DNA of 64,000 bases from the NCBI RefSeq assembly GCF_003268475.1, contig NZ_MCIF01000002.1, forward strand, positions 2,839,382 through 2,903,381. Reading direction: 5' to 3'. This DNA comes from Thermogemmatispora tikiterensis. Its GTDB lineage: Bacteria; Chloroflexota; Ktedonobacteria; Ktedonobacterales; Ktedonobacteraceae. The position numbers and the translations under genes are program-made. This document shows positions 58,612 to 64,000 of the stretch, in pieces; within the stretch, counting starts at the first letter, position 1, and every line of letters begins with the position of its first letter. The notes under the pieces are model-generated. The model saw nothing but the letters and a program-made list of their open reading frames with translations, ran no database searches and was not told the origin of the DNA.

Positions 58612-61176
58612 ATGATGGAAGAAGTAGGTAATGTCAAAACCGTCGATATAGTTGACCAAATGACTGTGGCCTATCTGAACTACTCCATGAGCGTCATCGT
58701 CAGCCGCGCGCTGCCGGATGTGCGCGATGGCCTCAAGCCGGTGCATCGTCGCATCCTCTACGCTATGGAGCAGATGGGCCTGCAAGCCAATAAACCCTTC
58801 CGCAAATGTGCCGGTACCGTCGGCGAGGTGCTCAAACTCTACCACCCGCACGGCGACGTTGCCGTTTACGATACCCTCGTGCGCATGGCCCAGCCCTGGT
58901 CAATGCGCTATCCGCTGATCTTAGGCCAAGGCAACTTTGGTTCTCAGGACGATGATCCACCGGCGGCGATGCGCTACACAGAGGCCAAAATGGCGCCCAT
59001 CGCCGATGAGATGCTACGCGACATCGACAAGGACACGGTCGATTTCGTGCCCAACTACGACAATCAGGCGAAGGAGCCAACTGTCTTGCCCGCGCGCCTC
59101 CCCAATCTTCTGGTCAATGGCTCCGCTGGTATTGCCGTTGGTATGGCAACGAACATCCCTCCCCACAACCTCGTTGAGGTCTGTAACGGCATCATCTATC
59201 TGATCGATCATCCCGAGGCCACCACTGAAGACCTTTCACGCATCATTCTTGGTCCCGATTTCCCTACAGGTGGCATTATCCAGGGTCGCGAAGGCATTCG
59301 CAATATGTACGCCAACGGGCGCGGGCGTATCGTTGTCCGTGCTCGTACTCATATCGAGGAAAACGAGCGCGGGCGTGCCAGTATTGTGGTGACCGAACTG
59401 CCCTATCAGGTCAATAAGGCCGAGCTTGTTAAAAAGATCGCCGAGCTGGCTCGCGACAAGAAGATCGAAGGGATCGCTGAGGTGCGTGACGAATCCGATC
59501 GTCGCGGCATGCGCATGGTCATCGAGCTTAAGCGCGACGCTAATCCGACCAGCGTCCTCAATTCGCTCTACAAGTACACAGCTATGCAGAGCGCCTTTAA
59601 TGCCAACATGCTGGCGCTGGTCGATCGCCAGCCGCGTATTCTGACGCTCAAAGGCTTCCTGCAGCACTATATCAACCATCGTGAACAGGTGATCACGCGG
59701 CGAACCCGCTATGAGCTGGCGCGCGCGGAGGCCCGCAAGCATATCCTCGAAGGCTTCCGCAAGGCTTTCGAGCACCTCGATGCCATTCTCCAGACCATTC
59801 GCCAGTCGCAGGGCACGGAGGCTGAGCTGAATCGCACCCTGCAGGCCCAGTTCGGTTTCTCGGAGGCCCAGGCCAGTGCCATTCTCGATATGCGTCTCGC
59901 TCGTCTGGCTGCCCTCGAACGCCAGCAGGTCGAGGAGGAGCTGCGCACCGTTCAGCAGCATATCGATTACTATAACCTGGTGCTGAGCGATATTAATGAA
60001 GTGCGCAAGCTGATTAAAGCCGATCTGGAGGAGCTGAAAGAGAAGTACGGCGATCCGCGCCGTACCGATATCAGCGAAGGAGAGGCCGGCGACTTCACGG
60101 AAGAAGACCTCATTCCGAATGAGGAAGTGGTGGTGACGCTGACAGAGAAGGGTTATATCAAGCGTCTCCCCTCCAGCACATACCGCGCCCAGCGCCGCGG
60201 CGGCAAGGGCGTTACCGGCATGGTCACGCGCGAAGATGATGCCGTTCGCCATTTGCTGGTGGCTCACGCCCATGATCATCTGCTCTTCTTTACTGACCGG
60301 GGCCGCGTCTATCAGCTCCGCGTCTATGAGCTGCCCGATGTCAGTCGCACGGCTCGCGGTGAGCACCTGATTAATCTGATTGCCCTCGATCAGCAGGAGC
60401 GCGTGACGGCCATCGTGGCCGTACCCAAGGGGGTCAGTCGCGACTACATGATCGTGGCAACCCGCAAGGGCGAGGTGAAGAAGACGGTCATGAGCGAGTT
60501 TGAGAGTGTGCGCCGCCAGGGCTTGATCGCCATGAATCTAGAGGAGGACGATCGCCTGATTGGAGCCAAGCTGGCGCGCGCCGATGACCATGTGCTCTTG
60601 ATTACTGCCCATGGGAAAGCCATCCGCTTCACTGTGGAGGAGCTGCGCGCGGCCTCGCGCATGAGCGGCGGGGTGCGTGGTATTCGGCTGGAAGAGGGCG
60701 ACAGCGTGGTCTCGCTTAACCTGACTCCACGCGACAGCGAGCTGTTGGTGGTGACGGAGCGCGGCTACGGCAAGCGCACTCCCATCGAGGAGTATCCAGT
60801 GCAGAGCCGCGGCGGCAGCGGGGTGCTGACAGCCAAGGTGACAGAGAAGACCGGTCCAGTGGCGACGGCCCGTATCATTACTGATCTCGATAATGATTTG
60901 ATGATTATTACCGCCGGCGGGGTGGTAATCCGTACGGAGATCAGCAATGTCTCACGCCTGGGCCGCGCGACTCAGGGCACGCGCCTGATGACCATTGCAG
61001 AAGGCGATAGCGTGGTGGCGGTGGCGACGACGAACGGGAAACGCAACGGCGAGCGCGAGGAGGGCCTCACGCCGCAGGATGATCAGACACCGGGCACCGA
61101 GAGAGCGGAGCTGCAAGCCAACGGAGAGCCAGCTTCTTCTGATGAAAGCCCGGAGCCTGAGCAGGAGCAGGGATAG
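58612..61176 (+). CDS. gyrA: DNA gyrase subunit A
   Basis: The breakage-reunion subunit of gyrase, which introduces negative supercoils with GyrB. 854 aa. The N-terminal [32 protein letters not shown], the catalytic Tyr in [11 protein letters not shown], the [19 protein letters not shown] motif, and the C-terminal beta-pinwheel with the GyrA box QRRGGKG (near residue 525) show gyrase rather than topoisomerase IV ParC. The tail after ~820 is acidic and unconserved. No gyrB is adjacent. GAGG precedes the ATG by nine bases. Confidence 0.97.
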   Translation: MMEEVGNVKTVDIVDQMTVAYLNYSMSVIVSRALPDVRDGLKPVHRRILYAMEQMGLQANKPFRKCAGTVGEVLKLYHPHGDVAVYDTLVRMAQPWSMRYPLILGQGNFGSQDDDPPAAMRYTEAKMAPIADEMLRDIDKDTVDFVPNYDNQAKEPTVLPARLPNLLVNGSAGIAVGMATNIPPHNLVEVCNGIIYLIDHPEATTEDLSRIILGPDFPTGGIIQGREGIRNMYANGRGRIVVRARTHIEENERGRASIVVTELPYQVNKAELVKKIAELARDKKIEGIAEVRDESDRRGMRMVIELKRDANPTSVLNSLYKYTAMQSAFNANMLALVDRQPRILTLKGFLQHYINHREQVITRRTRYELARAEARKHILEGFRKAFEHLDAILQTIRQSQGTEAELNRTLQAQFGFSEAQASAILDMRLARLAALERQQVEEELRTVQQHIDYYNLVLSDINEVRKLIKADLEELKEKYGDPRRTDISEGEAGDFTEEDLIPNEEVVVTLTEKGYIKRLPSSTYRAQRRGGKGVTGMVTREDDAVRHLLVAHAHDHLLFFTDRGRVYQLRVYELPDVSRTARGEHLINLIALDQQERVTAIVAVPKGVSRDYMIVATRKGEVKKTVMSEFESVRRQGLIAMNLEEDDRLIGAKLARADDHVLLITAHGKAIRFTVEELRAASRMSGGVRGIRLEEGDSVVSLNLTPRDSELLVVTERGYGKRTPIEEYPVQSRGGSGVLTAKVTEKTGPVATARIITDLDNDLMIITAGGVVIRTEISNVSRLGRATQGTRLMTIAEGDSVVAVATTNGKRNGEREEGLTPQDDQTPGTERAELQANGEPASSDESPEPEQEQG

Positions 61177-61201
61177 ACAGCGCTTAGCACATGAGAGGAG
61201 A

Positions 61202-61234
61202 GGGCCGGCCAGATCTGACCGGCCCCGCTCTTTT
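61202..61234 (+). terminator. gyrA terminator
   Basis: GGGCCGG/CCGGCCC hairpin with almost full inner pairing, followed by CGCTCTTTT, ~25 bases past the stop. It is followed by an exact 14-bp tandem duplication (TTGAGGTCGCCTTG, 61233-61260). Confidence 0.7.
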
Positions 61235-61276
61235 GAGGTCGCCTTGTTGAGGTCGCCTTGACCCTGCTCTGCTCTG

Positions 61277-61669
61277 CTATAGCTCCGCCTGCTCGTTGAA
61301 GAGCCGGGCCAGTTCGTGAGGCGACGGCAGCGGTTGGCCGGAGCGGATGCGCTGAGCTGCTAGCCGATCTTGACGGGCGCTCTGGCGTACGAGTGGAAAG
61401 GGACGGCGGAACTGCCGCGCGAAGCTGGCAGCTTTCTGTTCAGAGAGCACAGCTCGCCGCTCATAGGCATAGGCCAACAGCTCCCGCTTGAGATCATCCC
61501 CGGCTTCCACCAGGAGCAGGAAAGCAAGGACAAAATCAGGTTTGCCCCGCTCGGCGTAGGAGCGCGCATACTCCAGGCCATCCACTCCCTCCGCTAGGCG
61601 TTGCCGGGCCTGGACGGTGAAAACCTCTTTCAGGGCAGGAGCATATAGCTCGGCAAAGGTCGCGCTCAT
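61277..61669 (-). CDS. Uncharacterised 130-aa soluble protein
   Basis: Mostly helical, with charged and aliphatic residues alternating (YARSYAERGKPDFVLAFLLLVEAGDDLKRELLAYAYERRA), and a C-terminal Pro/Arg stretch. I do not recognise it. GAGAAGGA before the ATG is a fair RBS, and it follows the GT2 gene by 12 bp on the same strand, which suggests an operon. No cysteine motif, TM segment or catalytic motif is visible. Confidence 0.62.
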   Translation of the reverse strand: MSATFAELYAPALKEVFTVQARQRLAEGVDGLEYARSYAERGKPDFVLAFLLLVEAGDDLKRELLAYAYERRAVLSEQKAASFARQFRRPFPLVRQSARQDRLAAQRIRSGQPLPSPHELARLFNEQAEL

Positions 61670-61681
61670 TCCTTCTCTACC

Positions 61682-62461
61682 TCATTCGTGTAGCATAGCC
61701 CGATAGGCTCTCCTCTGAGAGCGCTCCTCTGTTCGCCACTTCCAGGCATAGTAGATCAGCTCACGAAAGGCCCGCGCAATGACCTCCGGTCTGGCGCCTG
61801 TGGCTCGCCCCCCTCTGCGGGGCAGGTGATGAACGCCAACCTCAGTATAGGTGTAGCCCGCGCGCGTGAACTTGTAGAGAATCTCCGTGTTGATCATGGC
61901 GCCACGCGTCTCTAGTTTGTGCTCGCGGAAAAATTGCGACCGGTACAGCTTAAAGGCACAGTCAATGTCGCGCACGCGCAGGCCAAAGACCAGACGCACG
62001 AGCCATTTCCAGCCCCAGGCATTGAGCTTGCGCATCCAGGTGTCCTGGCGCTTGATCCGATAGCCCAGGACCGCATCGAAGCGCTCAATGAGCGGGAAAA
62101 ACTGCTCGATGTCGCGGATATCAAACTGGCCATCAGAGTCCATGAAAAAGGCAAGGTCTTTACTCGCTGCCTCAAAGCCACTGACCAGGGCCGCCCCATA
62201 GCCGCGATTGACCGGATGGTTGATCAGCCGAATGCGTGGATCAGCGGCAGCCAGGCGCTCCACGATGACTTTGGTGTTGTCTTTGCTGCCGTCGTTGACT
62301 ACTACGACCTCAAAGTCCTGCACCCAGGGGGTCAGGGTCTCCAGCACATTTTGGAGTGTACCGGCAATGGCTGCCTCTTCGTTATGGGCAGGCAGAATGA
62401 CCGAAAGGCTGTACTTCGTCTTGACTCCTGTCTCAATGGTTTCTGATTGTAATTCGCTCAT
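61682..62461 (-). CDS. GT2 family glycosyltransferase (DPM1/Ppm1-like)
   Basis: 259 aa, no TM helix. GT-A fold with LSVILPAHNEEAAIAGTLQNVLETL, VVVVNDGSKDNTKVIVERL, HPVNRGYGAALVSGFEAASKD, FMDSDGQFDIRDIEQFFPL (DxD-like), and VRDIDCAFKLYRSQFF. Those are typical of dolichyl/polyprenyl-phosphate mannose or glucose synthases. It would make a lipid-linked sugar donor for a GT-C enzyme; the GT-C protein at 22-26 kb is a candidate acceptor partner only by family logic. CAGGGAG precedes the ATG. Confidence 0.9.
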   Translation of the reverse strand: MSELQSETIETGVKTKYSLSVILPAHNEEAAIAGTLQNVLETLTPWVQDFEVVVVNDGSKDNTKVIVERLAAADPRIRLINHPVNRGYGAALVSGFEAASKDLAFFMDSDGQFDIRDIEQFFPLIERFDAVLGYRIKRQDTWMRKLNAWGWKWLVRLVFGLRVRDIDCAFKLYRSQFFREHKLETRGAMINTEILYKFTRAGYTYTEVGVHHLPRRGGRATGARPEVIARAFRELIYYAWKWRTEERSQRRAYRAMLHE

Positions 62462-62562
62462 AGCTCCCTGTTACTTGCCGTACGGCGGTTGAGATGAAGA
62501 AGAAGAACCGGGCATTTCTTCTGGCTCGCACGGCCCAACGGAGATGTCAGTCGCATCCTTGC

Positions 62563-62790
62563 TCACGTGCAGACCTTGACCATTCTGGCCCATGCATAGC
62601 CGGATGCCTGATGCCGACTGCCGGCGGAGGCGCGTGCAGGACCTACCATCCGATCGCGTGCGGACAGGCCCCATGGCATTCCAGCAAGCCTGATGGCAAC
62701 TACAGAACGAGCCAGTTCCTCAGTTGTGTAATACCATTTCCCCGCCAGAATGTCCAGAGGACAGGCTGGCTCTTCGACCATAGGCCGCAC
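62563..62790 (-). CDS. Doubtful short ORF
   Basis: 75 codons from a GTG at 62790 (GGGAGAGAG upstream). The protein contains ACPLDILAGKWYYTTEELAR, which looks protein-like, then becomes basic and low-complexity. I do not recognise it and give it little weight. The rest of the 618-bp gap 62462-63079 shows only the hisS promoter. Confidence 0.22.
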   Translation of the reverse strand: MRPMVEEPACPLDILAGKWYYTTEELARSVVAIRLAGMPWGLSARDRMVGPARASAGSRHQASGYAWARMVKVCT

Positions 62791-63028
62791 CTCTCTCCCT
62801 GCCGTGCTGAGGATCTTATACGTAGCTCATTCAGGCTCCCCACCGCTCACCTCCTGTGAGCACCTAACAGGCCAGCTGGTCCTCCCCTCAACTAACTATG
62901 AGTGTAACGCCTGCTTTAGCTCAAGAGTAACAGCCCACCGCTTGCGGCTTAAATGCAGAAGTGGATGATAACCCTCTCTTCCCAGTCCTCTGGCTCACTC
63001 CTCCGGCCCTCCTCCTCTGGACATCATC

Positions 63029-63037
63029 TGCTATAAT
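63029..63037 (+). promoter_or_regulatory. hisS promoter, extended -10
   Basis: TGC-TATAAT with a consensus -10 but no recognisable -35. Predicted start ~63044, ~36 bases before the hisS ATG. No T-box is visible in this leader. Confidence 0.55.
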
Positions 63038-63079
63038 AGGCTGTGCATTTCCGATCTGGAGGCGCGAAAGAACCGGACT

Positions 63080-64000
63080 ATGTCAGCACAGCAGTACCGA
63101 GCCCTGCAGGGCTTCCGCGATATTTTGCCCGAGGAGCAGCCCTATTGGCGCTTCGTGGAGCAGACCGCCGCGGCTGTGGCCGAGTTGTATGGTTACCGCC
63201 GTATCGAGACCCCCATTCTGGAAGAGACAGGGGTCTTCCTCAAGACCTCTGGCGAAACGTCAGACGTGGTTGAGCACCAGATGTATACGTTCGAGGATCG
63301 CCCAGGAAAGGAGGGCCGCGGCCAGAGTCTGACCCTGCGCCCCGAGGGGACGGCGGGCGTGGTGCGGGCATACCTGGAGCATGGGATGTTCAAGCTGCCT
63401 CAGCCCGTCAAGCTCTACTATCTCAGCGAGCCAATGTTTCGCCACGAACGCCCCCAGGCCGGGCGCTATCGCCAGCACCACCAGTTCGGCTGCGAGGCCC
63501 TCGGCGAGAGTGATCCTGCGATCGATGCCGAGCTGATCGCCCTGCTCTATCAGGTCTACAGCCAGCTCGGGCTGCGAGGCATCCGCGTCCAGCTCAATAG
63601 CATTGGTGACTCAACTTGCCGCCCGCGCTACGTGGAGGCTCTGCGCGCTTACTATCGCCCTTTGCTTGACCAGTGCTGCTATAACTGCCAGTCTCGCTTC
63701 CAGAAGAACCCGCTTCGTCTCTTGGATTGCAAAGAGCCAGAAGATCAGGCCAAGATCGCCGCTGCCCCCCATAGTGTTGATTACCTCTGCGACGCGTGCC
63801 GCGAGCACTTCGAGCGTGTGCAGCGCTTCTTGCAGCTCTACGAGGTGCCTTTCGAGCTGAATCCGCTGCTTGTGCGTGGTCTGGATTATTATACGCGCAC
63901 GGTCTTCGAGTTCACTTCAGAGATGGACAATACGGCCCTCAACGGAGGGGGACGTTATGACGGACTGGCCGAGATCTTGGGCGGCCCTCCCACGCCCGGC
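63080..64000 (+). CDS. hisS: Histidyl-tRNA synthetase, N-terminal part
   Basis: Charges tRNA-His. The frame from ATG 63080 is open to the right edge, so the C-terminal anticodon-binding domain is cut off. Class II motifs are present: YRALQGFRDILPEEQPYWRFVE (motif 1 region), LKTSGETSDVVEHQMYTFED, TLRPEGTAGVVRAYLEHG, the motif 2 loop RHERPQAGRYRQHHQFG, and the histidine-specific LVRGLDYYTRTVFEF, plus GGGRYDGLAE. RBS is weak (GGAGG 17 bases upstream). Confidence 0.95.
   Translation, partial: MSAQQYRALQGFRDILPEEQPYWRFVEQTAAAVAELYGYRRIETPILEETGVFLKTSGETSDVVEHQMYTFEDRPGKEGRGQSLTLRPEGTAGVVRAYLEHGMFKLPQPVKLYYLSEPMFRHERPQAGRYRQHHQFGCEALGESDPAIDAELIALLYQVYSQLGLRGIRVQLNSIGDSTCRPRYVEALRAYYRPLLDQCCYNCQSRFQKNPLRLLDCKEPEDQAKIAAAPHSVDYLCDACREHFERVQRFLQLYEVPFELNPLLVRGLDYYTRTVFEFTSEMDNTALNGGGRYDGLAEILGGPPTPG

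Noticed and set aside
59236..60366. 376-codon minus-strand frame
   Set aside because: Antisense shadow of gyrA, produced by its codon bias.
62800..63079. T-box riboswitch before hisS
   Set aside because: No T-box sequence or specifier hairpin is visible, and the predicted leader is only ~36 bases.

Overview
The window is bacterial chromosomal DNA from a GC-rich organism. Family content points to Chloroflexota, probably class Ktedonobacteria (Thermogemmatispora-like). The reasons are a split complex I cluster, TPR-containing Ser/Thr kinase signalling, several ECF sigma/anti-sigma pairs, a stand-alone methylmalonyl-CoA mutase catalytic subunit, PPDK and many large multi-TM surface proteins. 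The taxonomic call is inference; no rRNA is present. I see no prophage, insertion sequence or CRISPR array. Two genes are cut by the window edges: murI on the left and hisS on the right.

Layout. 0-1.2 kb: end of murI and a PAP2-like membrane protein. 1.5-6.1 kb (minus): a partial complex I operon nuoA-nuoC-(small 2-TM protein)-nuoD-nuoH with no nuoB. 6.2-10.8 kb (minus): a TPR Ser/Thr kinase and a large receptor-like PP2C phosphatase, translationally close. 11.2-19.7 kb (minus): hisD, an MFS transporter, recO, tRNA-Cys and tRNA-Gly, rsmE-prmA and methylmalonyl-CoA mutase. 19.8-21.1 kb (plus): a second MFS protein. 21.2-34.4 kb (minus): a nine-gene surface-glycan cluster. It holds a lipid-linked GT2, a GT4, a methyltransferase, a sugar-nucleotide epimerase, a UPF0104 membrane protein, an HlyD-like adaptor, a TM-TPR protein, a GT-C enzyme fused to sugar-binding-like domains and an anchored alpha/alpha-barrel protein. 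34.7-37.8 kb (minus): thiolase, then an ECF sigma/anti-sigma pair.

38.3-44.7 kb (plus): a HEPN protein with an elaborate promoter and leader, ppdK, a secreted-domain membrane protein, a methyltransferase and endonuclease V. 44.8-49.2 kb (minus): a histidine kinase with its response regulator, and mnmG. 49.8-55.7 kb (plus): tRNA-Leu, a DUF4352-type lipoprotein, an operon of ECF sigma, anti-sigma and a bactofilin-like membrane protein, and an RNA m5U methyltransferase. 55.9-58.2 kb (minus): a double bPH2/PASTA membrane protein and a small membrane protein. 58.6-64 kb: gyrA, a small unknown protein, a GT2 and hisS.

Promoters found by eye share a strong pattern. Many carry an extended -10 of the form TGC-TAtaaT, often preceded by TTGnCn at 16-18 bp. 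The most unusual content is the 21-34 kb surface-glycan cluster with its fused GT-C protein, the kinase/PP2C receptor pair, the ECF/bactofilin operon and the orphan HEPN gene under a palindromic operator. No result here rests on a database search; domain calls come from motifs read by eye.
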